Assembly: GCA_028015205.1 (NCBI GenBank)
Contig: CM051520.1
Coordinates: 38,825,494 to 38,889,493, forward strand
Direction: 5' to 3'
DNA from: Mytilisepta virgata
Lineage: Eukaryota; Mollusca; Bivalvia; Mytilida; Mytilidae
Length of the DNA: 64,000 bases
Both the position numbers and the translations under genes were made by a program. How positions within the stretch are numbered: the first letter of the stretch is position 1; every line of letters starts with the position of its first letter. Below are positions 49,001-60,105 of this stretch, in pieces. The notes under the pieces were generated by a model. The model made no database searches and was not told where the DNA came from. It saw nothing but the letters and a program-made list of their open reading frames with translations.

Positions 49001-50643
49001 TAGAATGGTGTCAGACCAAGTTCTTCGCAGCTGGCTTATCAATGAAGCTTGCGAAATGGGTAAGATAAAGATTTGATATGCATTGGTGGTAGATTTTGCA
49101 TATGCAATAAAAGCGGAAGTTTCTAACTATTAATATGTTACAGTTTATTATAGGAAGACAATTCCTTTCAATCGTTTTCGGGTTTTTCCATCATTGACAT
49201 TGATGGAAGATGATAATTCCGAATCTGTAGAGTATGGTTAGTTTATCAACGTTTATGAATATTGTAGCAAGTAATTTATCTATTTGGAAATATTAAATAT
49301 GTGATAAAAAGATAAATACATGGCCTTCAGTTATCATCCCTGTACTTTTATCGAATTATATTATACAGTGTATATTTTTATGATACATTTACAAGCAAAA
49401 AACAATTGAACCATTACTGTGAACATGTACCTTGGAGCCTGATTTTAAATCCAGAATTCTTTTCTAACTACATAATACCGCTCTACCAACTGAGCTACAT
49501 ACGAGTACTGTTCTATTTATAACTTTATGTGTTCAACTTAAATTAGTTAAATTTGTTAGTCCAACTGGATCTCAATACTGTTCGTTAAAATGGTGCGAGA
49601 TATATAACGTTTAAATTTAAATTTTGAGGCTTATTTATGCAATATTTTTCACAACTTAATGTCTTACTTCCTCTGTCTTTAAAATCACGACGTTTTCTTT
49701 GTTTAATGATATTTATAGGGACAAGTACTTAATTTTAAGACACATTTGAGACTGCAAGCATGTAAACATGTTTACCCGATTTGTTTACTCTCTCCGATTG
49801 TCTCCGTTAGTCCGGCAAACTTTCTTGTGACATCAACTCCTCCTTCACTTTTGGGTTTAGGAATTTAATTTCTACACAGGATGGTTGCGTACCACCTGAA
49901 GATGCGCAATAAGGTTCCAGAATTTTGATTTTCTAAACAAGGGAACGAAAAGGGTCGAACTTCGAAAATTTTGAATTCAAGCTTGAGACCTAAACTTGTC
50001 TTTCATTTTTCAATCTATGCATTTAATTTCTATAGTATTGTCATGTACCATATGTAGATGCGCAATAAAGTTTTTAGAATTTTAATGTTCTAAAACTAGG
50101 ACAAACTCTTAATTTATTCAATTTATGCATTTTATTCATATACAGTAGTGCAATGCACAATATGTACATGTGCATTATGGTTTTAGAATTTTTTTTAAAT
50201 TGGGGTCCACAGGGGTCAAATTTCAAAAATTGTCAATTTAAGTTTGTGCATGACATAAACTTGTCTTTCATTTTCCAATATATCCATTTTTTCTAAACTA
50301 TAGACTTGTCTTTCATTGATTAAATTTTTTCCTATGATGATTGCATAACATATTTAAATGGGCATGAGGTTTTAGATTTTCACATTTGGGTAAGTGTCCC
50401 AAGTAATTGCAAGGGTCGGGGATAACTCTCGATTCCGACAGTCAGTTGCAAGCTTTCTAGTTTATTATTCTTTTTTTCATAAATCTATAACTAAACGTAG
50501 ATTTACATTACAATAGAGTATGAGTATTTTATCTTTTATTGTAATTAAATACATATTATATCTTCCAAATTTCAGCACTCTTTAACTTTGTTGTTCCAAC
50601 GATATCAAAAGTGGTTTTTAATTTTGATTACGACAAATGGTGA
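46079..50643 (+). CDS. predicted secreted acidic protein, four exons, ~207 aa
   Basis: Seen: exon 1 (46079-46421) encodes a signal peptide, MIWLKLLLFSCFGFVVSQ, then a Gln/Asn-rich stretch and an acidic run (DDDEEDD). It ends at donor G|GTAAAT. Exon 2 (48940-49059) follows TTTATTTATTGTATTTAG and ends ATGG|GTAAGA. Exon 3 (49144-49236) follows a CTAAC branch-like site and TTACAG, ending G|GTTAGT. Exon 4 (50576-50639) follows CTTCCAAATTTCAG. Phases are 1, 1, 1 and 2, and the joined frame has no stop. Exons 2-4 encode AENSIGWSVCLRFLTN, RSWLINEACEMG and NFVVPTISKVVFNFDYDK, with two cysteines. The frame can stop at TGA 50641-50643 (ending DKW), or a good donor (TG|GTGAGT) at 50640 can continue it. 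Inferred: an extracellular or matrix protein. I do not recognise the family. LINE fragments occupy intron 1. Confidence 0.7.
47090..47290 (-). mobile_element. LINE ORF2 zinc-knuckle fragment in intron 1
   Basis: The minus frame reads LEIERGRYKKKPREERLCKI, then CKVIEDENHFLLDC. This is the conserved GRY block and zinc knuckle (C-x2-C...H-x4-C) of a Jockey/CR1-like ORF2 tail. It is antisense to the host gene and lacks the rest of the ORF. Confidence 0.75.
47640..48000. repeat. dispersed repeat, copy 2 of the family at 19455
   Basis: It shares with 19455-19985 the ordered phrases 'agcacaacaaataaacactg', 'caatgaacaacacg', 'ctccggatgggtaagcagttc', 'gaagttcaacaaagttaatccggtgg' and 'tacatgaaa'. Confidence 0.65.
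48042..48842 (-). mobile_element. 5'-truncated LINE, open C-terminal ORF2 segment
   Basis: An open minus frame of about 175 codons (48842-48318) reads NLRNYRNFTLPDARLSLYQN, then FPSTIRLWNSL, TRLRHRCSGLRADLF and CHCECGNETESVVHYFLHC. This is the typical LINE tail with its zinc knuckle. Downstream on the same strand come a 3' region and an AAAGTAAAGTAAAG microsatellite (about 48046-48061), typical of a LINE 3' end. The unbroken frame suggests a younger insertion than the other LINE pieces. It sits in intron 1 of the secreted-protein gene, antisense, ending about 100 bp before exon 2. Confidence 0.85.
49441..49503 (-). other. tRNA-like remnant (A box)
   Basis: The minus strand reads TAGCTCAGTTGGTAGAGCGG (A-box/D-arm of a tRNA), followed at the right distance by a damaged B box (GGATTTAAAATC). 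The acceptor ends do not pair, so it is a tRNA pseudogene or SINE head rather than a functional tRNA. It lies in intron 3 of the secreted-protein gene. Confidence 0.45.
49870..50400. repeat. degenerate tandem repeat in intron 3
   Basis: About four units of 125-160 bp share 'gatgcgcaata.ggtt..agaatttt', 'cttgtctttcatttt.caat' and 'tatgcatttaatt'. They are divergent, so the array is old. Confidence 0.6.
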
Positions 50644-50690
50644 GTACATACATGTTACTTTTTTCAGCACTAGTGTGAAATACTTTAACA

Positions 50691-50830
50691 GGGTACCAGT
50701 GGGGTCATTTCCCCTAGAATTCTGTTCACCTTTTGGGTAATTTTCAACTGATCTACCAACAGGGTACCAGTGGGGTCATTTCCCCTAGAATTCTGTTCAC
50801 CTTTTGGGTAATTTTCAACTGATCTACCAA
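50691..50830. repeat. perfect 71-bp tandem duplication
   Basis: Two head-to-tail copies starting GGGTACCAGTGGGGTCATTT at 50691 and 50762 are identical for about 69 bp. They lie just after exon 4, in the 3' untranslated region or the next intron. The identity implies a very recent duplication or an assembly artefact. Confidence 0.95.
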
Positions 50831-50915
50831 TTAAGTTACTCAAAAATGTCCTGCATATATTAATATCGCTTTAACACAATTTTGCCATTTTATGGTCTTT
50901 AAGAAAATTATTCAA

Positions 50916-50921
50916 AATAAA
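50916..50921 (+). terminator. candidate poly(A) signal of the secreted-protein gene
   Basis: AATAAA lies about 275 nt beyond the possible TGA stop at 50641. It fits termination after exon 4 if that exon is the last. Confidence 0.35.
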
Positions 50922-52227
50922 AAACAGCAAAACCAACTTTTTATATGGTGTAATTGAGTATATGCATCTTTTTCCGAGAGACATAAGAATGGTTTTGGTT
51001 CTGAGTGTCCTTAATGGTGATATATTCCAAACTTTGATACAAAATCCTTGCAAATTGACCAAAATCTTTATGGATAGATAATATGAAAGTATGAATGATA
51101 AAGCATTAAATTTCTTTTTGTACACAGAAAAAACAATACCCCCCCCCCCCCCCCCCCCGCCCAAAGACAGTAGATGGTAATGAGTGAAGAAATACAAGAG
51201 AAAGTGGCCCTACTCCTTTACTGTTATAAGAATTTTAATGCCTTTTAATCTCCGAATCAGCTTTTCAACATTTATGTTTATTGTTTCGGTTTTCAGCATT
51301 TTTCGGTATTTAACACAAGTGATGAGTTGTTAATCTAATAAAATGCATATCTTGTGCATCAAACTGGTATCACATTATATCATATTATATCAATTCAATT
51401 CAAATCTTTATTGTCATAATACTACATTTCATAGTATGTGACACAACATAACAAAATGAAAACAACATCAACATGATCAGTTATATATATACATTATGGA
51501 GTAAATTTTCATATGCAGCTATATCGGTCATAATTATGTTAGGTAACTCTGTTTAGACTTATTAACTGGTTACCCAATATCGGAAATCTACTGGTCCCGT
51601 TCATGCCAGGCATTCATCGTACTTCGATAACTCTGGTGACAATAATTAATAATATGAAATTCATCACCAATTTATACAAACTGTCAAAAGTACATAATTA
51701 CACGTGATAAAGGGTAATGGTGCAAGTTTTTTTTTTATTTTTTAAGCCGCGAGAAAAGCGAATTTTTTTTTTTTTTGGTAAAATTTATTTGAGTTTTATC
51801 TGAAGAAATTTATTATGCGCAATTAACATGCTGTGTGTTTCAGGTAATTATAACTAATTAAAGATTTGACATGTATATTGTACCTTGACTGTCCGGATGT
51901 TTATTGTTCCAACCGTTAATTAAGGTACACAGGTACATTGTATGTATACAGGTAAACCGTTTGCTGACCAAAAACAGCGTGATTTCATTTTTAACGCCAC
52001 ATTTTTTGATAATTAATGCAACATTTTGATATAGAGATGTGTGTGTGTGTTTAAGGGGGGATCACAAAGAATGCGGAGATGAAATATAATTTCAAATGTC
52101 AGATAAGTAACATTTTAATTTATTTTAAATTAATAATTTTTCTTTTTGGTATTTATATATTTAACATTTGACATATTATATGAGTAATTCTATTTACTCG
52201 TATATATATTTACTTTGTTATGGCAAG
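50922..52227. other. gene-free interval with possible LINE tail and poly-C tract
   Basis: A run of about 20 C lies near 51140-51158. 51390-51480 (CAATTCAATTCAAATCTTTATTGTCATAA) resembles the 3' end of the LINE at 48042 and is probably another minus-strand tail. A weak alternative last exon for the upstream gene is discussed under the rejected items. Confidence 0.4.
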
Positions 52228-52693
52228 GTAGAAGCTGATTAGGATGGGCGCCATCTTGAATAATAATAGTAAAAAATAACACATTTCAAAATAGCTAATT
52301 TTCAAATCAATTTGGAAGGGACATAATCAAAATTTAAACTATTGCAATTACGATATTTCGAAAAGTTATGAAGGTTTTACTCAAACATATGATATATGAA
52401 GACCAAAGGATATACTTTATTAGTAACATCCGAGACATAAAACAATATGTCTCTAGTAATATATCAGTATCTAGAGTATGCATATCCCCCCTTTTTATTA
52501 TAACTTCCTCACACAAACATTATATAATAAAATCCTCGATTGAAAAGAAATGAAATGATCCATCATCTGTGTTAGTTTTCATTAATACTGGCAAAGGTGC
52601 GATTTTTTTTTCATAATCTATATCGCCCTTGGCGAGGATAAGTTAATATGCAGTGCAATTGGAAACTATATACTTATTAATAAGTTATGTCAG

Positions 52694-52737
<44 letters not shown>

Positions 52738-52960
52738 TTTATATTTCAAACATAAGAGTTTGTTTCGATGAAAATATGAAATTGAAAATCATTAAATGTT
52801 TGTATTTTCGCGCCTAGTGTCATTTCCGGTCATCGTCACCATCTTGAAAAATAATAACAGATTTTCCGAAGATATCTAATTTTCAAATCAATTTGGAAGG
52901 GATATAATAAAAAATTAAACTATTGCATTTACGATATTTCAAAAATTTATAAATGTATTA
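52228..52960. repeat. two direct copies of a ~130-150-bp unit
   Basis: 52245-52380 and 52838-52960 share 'ccatcttgaa.aataataa', 'ctaattttcaaatcaatttggaaggga' and 'aaactattgca.ttacgatatttc'. A more distant third copy lies at about 53090-53170. The intervening region contains a TA microsatellite. Confidence 0.75.
52696..52736. repeat. (TA)n microsatellite
   Basis: About 20 uninterrupted TA dinucleotides. Confidence 0.97.
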
Positions 52961-53511
52961 ATTAGCACATAGCACCAAAATTTTTCCATCAGTTTTGGTT
53001 AAATCGCAATTTTATGTTAAAAACGACAAAAAAACCAATTTATCGCAGTTAGATGATTTAACAATATGGACTTAACGGGAAAATAAGACAAAATTTTCAA
53101 AAGCATTTGGAAGGGATAAGACAAAAATTTAAACGTTTCCAAATAACAAAAATATTTTTCTAAATATATGAGGAAGTACTACATAGCACCAAAATTTTTT
53201 CAGCACGAACTAAAAGTAGTTTATTTTATCGATTCATGATCGCCCAAGTGCATTTCTATACAATTTACTTGGGTATGGTATAGGTGATGTGTGACGTCAC
53301 GAAAGTCACGTGATGACTTCTATAGTTGGATATGTCAATAGTCCCCTGTTCTCAGTTCTATATCGACTGTTTTAAAAAGAAACCAAGCTTATTTACCTGA
53401 ATGTGTGATCTTGGGTTGAGGATATATGTAATTTTATTTATATCATTTAAATCTATAAATTGTGTGTTCTCATTTATCGAATCATCAACACAAATGCGCC
53501 CTGTGGCACCG

Positions 53512-53685
53512 TTAAAGTCCACAATTCAACTAAAGTCCACAACACCACTAAAGTCCACAACAAATTTCCGCTTAAGTCCACAACGCCGCTAAAGTCCAGA
53601 AAAAACACCGCTCAAGTCCACAGTAACAATTTCCGCTAAATTACACAAAAGTTTTGCGCTAAAGTCCACAGACAGTTTTCTTTCG
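53512..53685 (+). repeat. left terminal inverted repeat with clustered motifs
   Basis: About eight variants of CTAAAGTCCAC at irregular 16-30-bp spacing. It matches the right arm almost from end to end, including GTTAAAGTCCACAATTC, CACAACGCCGCTAA and CAGTAACAATTTCCGCTAAA. Clustered short motifs near transposon ends often bind transposase; that role is inferred here. Confidence 0.85.
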
Positions 53686-54428
53686 TCGTCCGTCGTCGTA
53701 AACTATTTCAAGGGTCTTCTCCTAATGGGCCAAATACTTCAAAGCTTTAAGTGAATGTTCCTTAGGGTATCTAGGTTTTGATCCATAAAAAAACACAAGT
53801 AATAGCTTTTCTAAAAAGCAAGCCGTCTCTTAGCTTTTTATTAATAAAGAGTATTATTTTTTATGTATTTATTAAATGTTCGTTAAGTCATCACATTAAA
53901 CTTTCCCTTATTATATGTATTATTACTACCTTTCAATAGATATATTACTACATAGTTTTTTTTAAAAGTGTGTTTTGATGGCTTTTTGGGACTGCCTTTT
54001 TTACTAAATAATATTCAAAGATTTTTTTAAATTTTTTATACTTGATTGTTTTTTAAATTGCCATACAGATATATCTAATAGCATTTATGTTTAAAGTTAA
54101 CTTCCGAAACGTAAGGGGTGACATTTCGGACGATATGAAAGACAAATCAGTATTCTTCCCCTCGTTGGGTTAGCCAATCAGATTTAAAGTTATTCTTATT
54201 CTCAGATTCTTTATTAAAAGATAACTAATATTACATTAGTGTTCTCCATTACAAATCATATAATAATATACAAAACAACATTTCAAAGTTTTACATGTAG
54301 TATATATATAATAATATAATTGTACATATAATTTTAAGAATTCTAAAACATATTTCTAATGCATCTCTAATAAATTTGTATAAATAAATACATTCAATAA
54401 TATTTTGTGGATTTAAAAGTTTAGAAAC

Positions 54429-54720
54429 TTAAAAATAATTATTATGTGATTTTTTCAAATCTAAACCATAGGATTGAAAAAAAGTTTGCCATATATCTTT
54501 ATATTTATGACAAGATATCAAAAAATGTTCTTCTGTCTCTACTTCAGTGCAGAATTTGCAAAATCGTTCTACTCTTGGAATTTTGGGTTTATTATATCTA
54601 CCCAGCTCTATATTTAAACAATGAGCACTCATACGTAGTTGTGTAAATTTACTTTTGATATTTTTGGTAAGATTGGTTTCAAGATATAGAATGGAACAAA
54701 ATTTGAAGCAAAAATATTAC
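54429..54720 (-). mobile_element. LINE ORF2 C-terminal fragment inside the 6.8-kb element
   Basis: The minus frame reads SKFTQLRMSAHCLNIELGRY, then KIPRVERFCKFC and EEHFLISCHKYKDIWQTF. This is the GRY block plus zinc knuckle of a Jockey/CR1-like ORF2. The rest of the ORF is missing. Confidence 0.75.
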
Positions 54721-54959
54721 TGAAATGCATCAGTTTACTGTCCCCAGCTCCAGATTTGATTTTTTGTTTTCCAAATTAATGCTCTTAAAAATGTATCTCG
54801 ATATGCATTCGGTCGACGTGTCTATAAATAGACCGTTATTTGTCTATTAATAGAATGCAGCATTGCACAGGTACGAGAGTGAGAAACACGCTTTTTAAAT
54901 CAACAAACTAAAAGCGCCAAATGAAGTTCTGTGTGTTATTAGACACCCAGATATAAGTT

Positions 54960-55670
54960 TAAAGTCCTACGGTGGCCCCCTTCCAAAAATATGTCCGGCA
55001 TCACCGACGTTCAAGCGACATGGCTGCTGTTACTAAAAATAGGGAAAAAGGCGAGGGGTGAATTTAAAAAATCTTCTTCTATGAAACTACAAAGCCAATT
55101 GGAACCAAACTTGGCAGTAATGGTCCTGAGGAGGTTCTCTTTCAAAGTATGTCCGATGACCCGGACTGTTAACCTAGATGGCCACCACATCCAAACTTAG
55201 TTTAACATAGGGCCCTATGGGAAAATTCATTGAAAAATCTTCTTGTCTGAAACAACTTGACCAATTGGAACCAGACTAGGCAGCAGTAGTCCTTAGGAGA
55301 TCCTCTTTCAGAAATGTGTCCGATTTTGTGGACTGTGAACCAAGATGGCCGCCACAGCCGAACTTAGTTTAACATAGGACCCTATGGGAAATTCTCTCAA
55401 AAATCTTCTTGTCTGAAACCACTTAGCCAATTAGAACTAGACATGGTAGCAATGGTCCTTAGATGGTCCTCTTTCAGAATTTCGTTCGATGACCCGGACT
55501 GTCAACCAAGGTGCCCGCCACAGCCGAACTTAGTTTAAGATAAGCCCTATGGGAAAATTCATTGAAAAATCTTCTTGTCTGAAACCACTTGACATATTGG
55601 AATCACACTTGGCAGCAATGCTCCTTAGGAGGTCCTCTTTCAGAAATATGTCCGATTTCGTGGACTGAAA
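54960..55670 (+). repeat. modular GTCCGTCG-type repeat, internal modules
   Basis: Four modules of about 165 bp each hold 'aaatcttcttgtctgaaac', 'caattggaaccaga', 'ggtcctctttcagaaat', 'gtccgat' and 'aagatggccgccacagccgaacttag'. They closely match 62900-63640 in the same orientation. Family starts and ends are missing here, so it is a truncated copy. Confidence 0.8.
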
Positions 55671-55671
55671 G

Positions 55672-55902
55672 AGAAAGGAAAGGAAAAGAATAATATATAT
55701 ATATATATAATAATAAAATAAAAATAAAAAGAAGAAACGGAGCAAAAACAATAAGTCTCCCAAACGAAGTTTTGGAGACTTATTGTTTTTGCTCGTTTCT
55801 TATTAAGTCCCCAAAACAACGTTTGGTAGACTTATTTTTTTTGCTCCGTTTCTTCTTATTATTTTTCTTTTATTGTATATATATTATTCTTTTCCTTTCT
55901 TC
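55672..55902. mobile_element. foldback element with ~90-bp arms
   Basis: The left arm (AAAGGAAAAGAATAATATAT ... GAAGAAACGGAGCAAAAA) and right arm (TTTTTGCTCCGTTTCTTC ... ATTATTCTTTTCCTTTCTTC) are complementary. The centre holds a further hairpin, AATAAGTCTCC ... GGAGACTTATT. No coding capacity. Downstream, 55905-56170 has two degenerate units of about 135 bp ('accattttcaaaa', 'gaaaattcaac.tgct'). Confidence 0.8.
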
Positions 55903-56881
55903 CTATTAGCAATGAACTTGTCCGAAAAGTTTCTGAATTATCAAAATAACCACCATTTTCAAAAAGGCCCCCAAAATGCGGAAAAATTCAACATGCTCCG
56001 ATTTGGACGAAATATGATTTCTAAATAGATTATGAAATTGTAAAGTGATTTCTGTAATCAAAATTTTTTTATCGGTCACCATTTTAAAAATAACCCCCAA
56101 ATTGCCGAAAATTCAACGTGCTTCTATTTTAACGGAATTTGGTTTCCAAGTATATTATAATATGGCGAAGTGATATCTGTCGTTGAAAATTTTCAAAATG
56201 AGCGCAGTTTTGGGGACTTTAGTGTTGGCATCCCAACACAGTATTACTTGTTTTCTTCCGCTTCTTTCTCGCAGCTGAACTTGTCCAGAGTGGATCTCGG
56301 AAACGTTAGATGCAAGACAACGGTACTTTATGTTATTGTAGGCATATGTTCCTAGATGATCCTAAGCGTTTAAGTTTTGGAATATGTGGCAGGGAAAGTA
56401 TTTTTTGGGGGAGTCTAAAGGGACGAGGTTTACTATAGAAGTCTATGGGAAAGCTGAAATTTTTTTTTAAATGGTCACAACTTGAAAACTAATGTAAATA
56501 ATGATAAGGGGGCTACAAATGGATGATTTGTGTTTTTTTAGGAGTGCAATTTTTTTCGGGGGGGGGGGGGGTGCGAATAATTTCAGCTTGATATGTTCCA
56601 TTTTCAGCATTATTCAGTGTTACTATATTCTACTAACCTTCATTATATCTTCTCTTTCAGCATACTTATATCAGGCGCATGATTCCCAGACCCGGTGGGT
56701 TAACCGGGCCTAGGAGAATCTCTGCCCAAATATTTAGTTCGCCTCAACGAAGTTGATCGGACTAATGGAGTACCCCCGGCGTCCACGTGCGCGTCCACAG
56801 GCCAGTTCTCAGTTACTAGTTGATATAATGTCATATATTTTTGTGTGTAGGTGCACGTTGAAGAGACATACATTGTGACCT

Positions 56882-57190
56882 CCCACCAAAATAAGGTCAC
56901 TCTGATCTACTTATTGCGCTTTATTGACTTAATTTAGTTTTACGTCCGAGTTCAGTTCTTTGATAACAAAAGACCTACAATCATACTACTTGGTGTTAGG
57001 ATGCATCTCGGGGAGTAACACAGCCTCCACCAAAATTAGGTCACTCTGACCTACTTATCTTGCTTCATTTACTTAGGTTAAGTTTTACGTCCGAGTTCAG
57101 TTCTCTGATACAAAGCGGACTAGAATCATATTACTTGGTGTCACGGTGCATTTCGTGGAGATATACAGCCTAACACCAAAATTAGTGGGG
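56882..57190. repeat. 146-160-bp tandem duplication
   Basis: 'ccaccaaaat(a/t)aggtcactctga(t/c)ctactta' starts copies at 56882 and 57028. Both contain 'gttttacgtccgagttcagttct' and end near 'acagcct'; a third start (CACCAAAATTAG) lies at about 57174. Confidence 0.85.
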
Positions 57191-57554
57191 GATCGAGGCG
57201 AACTTTGTAATTAAGCTTTCTGGTTTTAAGGGGAGGGGAATTCAATTGGTGTTCGTTTGGGAGATTTTTGTAAGATCATCCTGTTACAATCATTACTTGT
57301 TTCTAATTAATTTGAATTATATGATAGATAAAAGGATTGCAGTATCTGTAGCAAATAAGAATTTTGATCCCCTTTTAACTTGATCTTTGTATTGTCATTC
57401 TCTATGAATCAAACAGGCAAATTTGGACAAACTTTCTGTAAAGTTATCTTTGGGTGCTCTTTTTGTATTGCTTAGTATCTATTTGACGACGAACAGATTG
57501 GTACATCACAAGAAAGCGCCTTCTACATATATATACTAGAGACACTGACAGATC

Positions 57555-57895
57555 TTGGAGCCTATATTCGACGTTGAAAGTTCCTTTGCATACATTTATA
57601 AAACATTAGAACGAATTCAGTCTCTGTTAGGTCCCGCAGCAGCCAAAACTATCCATAAATCTCAAGGTTAGACTTTAAACCATGATGTTCTAGTTTGAAA
57701 TCAAAATGAAAAACATAAATACCACACATGCATTTTGTGGTGCTAAGCAGATTCCGATAACTCATTTGTTTGTACATTTGTTTTTTTCAACGAGGAAAGG
57801 TAGATGTTTAAGAATGTGTTGACAGATGAATTTAAAAGACTACAAGCAGATGCTGTTCTGCATTGTGTTTTACCTATGACATACCTTGCCAAATG
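57555..57895 (+). pseudogene. decayed PIF1/Helitron-type helicase C-terminal fragment
   Basis: One frame, broken by several stop codons but no net frameshift, reads LLGPAAAKTIHKSQG then TLNHDVLV, and further on DEFKRLQADAVLHCVLP. Known: the 'AAKTIHKSQG-x-T' block is a signature of PIF1-family helicases, including those of Helitron RepHel proteins, and these end with a similar 'RL..A.L..C.P' segment. Only about 110 codons of the C-terminus remain. It lies inside the inverted-repeat element at 53512-60299. It may be a relic of that element's own gene or of an unrelated Helitron or host-like helicase gene. Confidence 0.65.
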
Positions 57896-58584
57896 AGTAT
57901 TACAGATTTTATTTCAACAATGCTAGGTCACTGTACAAACATTTTGAAAATGTAAATTAGATCCAAACACTCGTAATGGAAATTGGTTGGATTTGAATAA
58001 ACCAGGTTAATACCTTCAGATTTATATGAAAAGTATATACTTAACCCGGATTTGTCAGGAAAGATAAAACAAATCGAAGTGACTTCGTGTCTTAGTTCCA
58101 TTGATTTGTTTGGTATCAAAATAAATCTGTACTAATTAAAAGGAAATCAAAATTATTTTCAATTTTTGGTTTGATGGGGATGATTAATGAATAAAAAAGT
58201 AAAAAATTAACATTAGAATTTAACATGACTTGCACGGAGTGTTATCGCGCAAAGCATACCCCCACTCTTTTTTAATTTTGAAAATTCCGAAAACAGACTT
58301 GAAAAGTTTGACGAAAAATTTCATGTAAACATAAAGTATTGTAGAATTTGTAAGTATCGGCAAACAGGAAGTGGTTTCTTGACAGACCTGAAAATAGGAT
58401 AGACGATACAACTCATGGTCATAAAGCTACAGGCCAAATATAAAAACAAATCGTTGCACAGAAGCAGAGATAAGTTTGAACGGACGGACAGACGGACGGA
58501 CGGATAAAATGAATCCAGTATACCATCCACTCCGTAGAATTGGGGTATAATAAATGACAGAAAACTCAGTACAACATACCTAAA

Positions 58585-59930
58585 ATTATTAAAACTCGAG
58601 GCTCGGGTGATCTTGCATCGCTCACCTGACCTAAATAAGCCCATTTAAAATGTAAACAATCCATGGACCCCTGGAACATATTTCTGTACAAACTTGGATA
58701 AACATGTACCATTAATGATAAGTGTCAAATATAATTGCACTTTCATTGATAGTTCACAAGATTTAGTTTTCTCCATTGAACCCCGTATTAAAATTTGGAC
58801 ACGCACTACAAGGATCCCTGGACCTTCATTTTGAAGATTTGAAAACTTGAACCGTCATCATCTTCTCGTGCTTCTTTAACAATTTGTCCATTGCTGATTT
58901 TAAGGAAACACAGTTTTAAAGCTTTTTCCCTATTGATACCTATTTTAAACTTTGGACCTCTAGTGCTTGGTCCCCATGGACATGCATTTGTATGAACTTA
59001 AATCGTCATGTCCTATTGATATATGACTGCTTGCCTTTCAGGTTTTTAAGAAGACGAACTTTAAAGCTTTTCCCCAGCTGATGCCTAATGTTAAACTTTG
59101 GACCCCTAGTGCTCTGGTCTTTTGGACCCCTATACCTGCATTTGTATAAACTTAAATCTTCACGCCCCACTGATGCTTCATGCAAAATATGACTGCAAAA
59201 AATCCAAAATACTGTTTTGCCGAATTTTCTATTTTTAGCAATGGCGGCCATCTTGGTTGGCTCGCGGGGTCATCGGATACAATTCTGAAAGGGGACCCCC
59301 AAGGACCATTCCACCAAAGGTTGGTCCAAATTGACCCAGTGGTTTCGGAGAAAAAGATTTGTATTGACTTTTTAGCCGAATTTTCTATTTTTAGCAATGA
59401 CGGCCAACTAGATTGGCGGGCGGGGTCACCGGATATAATTCTGAATGGGGACCACCCAAGGACCTCTCACCTGACACATTTTACCTGAGGACCATTCTAC
59501 CAATGTTTTGTTGCAACTGGCTCAGGAGTTTCATTTAAGAAGATGTAAAAGTGAATTTCCCATAGGGTCCTATGTTTAACTAAATTCGGCTGGGGCGGTC
59601 ATATTGGTTGATGGTTTGAAATACCCGATATGATATTAATAGAGGACCATCCAAGGACCATTCCACCAAAGTCTAATTACCATTGGCAGTAGTTTCAGAG
59701 GAGAAGATTTATAAAAAAAAATGTTTAGAGGCATTCGTGGTTGGCGGATGGAGTATGCCACAATTTTGGAAGGGGACCATTCATGGACCATTCTACCAAA
59801 GTTTGGTCCAAATTGACCAAATGGTTTCAGAGGAGAAGCTTTATTTTGTAATTGTGGACGGACGAACGACGGATGCAATAATGGCAATAGCTCACATGAC
59901 CACAGGGTAATGCGAGCTGGAAACCATAAT
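58585..59930 (-). repeat. modular GTCCGTCG-type repeat, near-complete, minus orientation
   Basis: Starts on the minus strand near 59930 with GTGAGCTATTGCCATTATTG and GTCCGTCG-like sequence. It continues through modules with 'ccaccaaag(g)ttggtccaaattgac', 'gtttcagaggagaag' and 'ggcggccatcttggttgg', and ends near 58590 with a CCTCGAGTTT end. A GACGGACGGACGG run at 58485-58505 marks an internal junction. ORFs at 59006-59910 are repeat shadows. Confidence 0.7.
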
Positions 59931-60105
59931 AACTATACATGTACGCTTTAATATATTAGTCGTTACCATATAAATATGCTTGTAGACTACGATACTTGTT
60001 AAACATTGATCTTATTTTTTTTTTAAGTACAATGTATTATTTTTTTTAAATCCATTATATCGACACCATACAACATGCAAAATATCAGTCTCTCGCCATT
60101 TTGTT

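Noticed and set aside
49441..49503. Functional tRNA gene (minus)
   Set aside because: The D-arm/A box is good, but the acceptor stem does not pair and the B box is damaged.
50667..50689. Acceptor-like TTTTTTCAG after exon 4
   Set aside because: It would imply an intron under 40 bp and an exon made of the 71-bp duplication.
51297..51333. Possible last exon of the secreted-protein gene (acceptor TTTTCAG, CIFRYLTQVMSC, stop, AATAAA)
   Set aside because: The phase fits, but the exon is very short and exon 4 already offers a stop; kept only as an alternative to test with RNA data.
56661..56713. Exon-like segment after TCTTCTCTTTCAG ending RWVNRA-stop
   Set aside because: The phase does not fit exon 4 of the upstream gene, and it lies inside the 6.8-kb mobile element.
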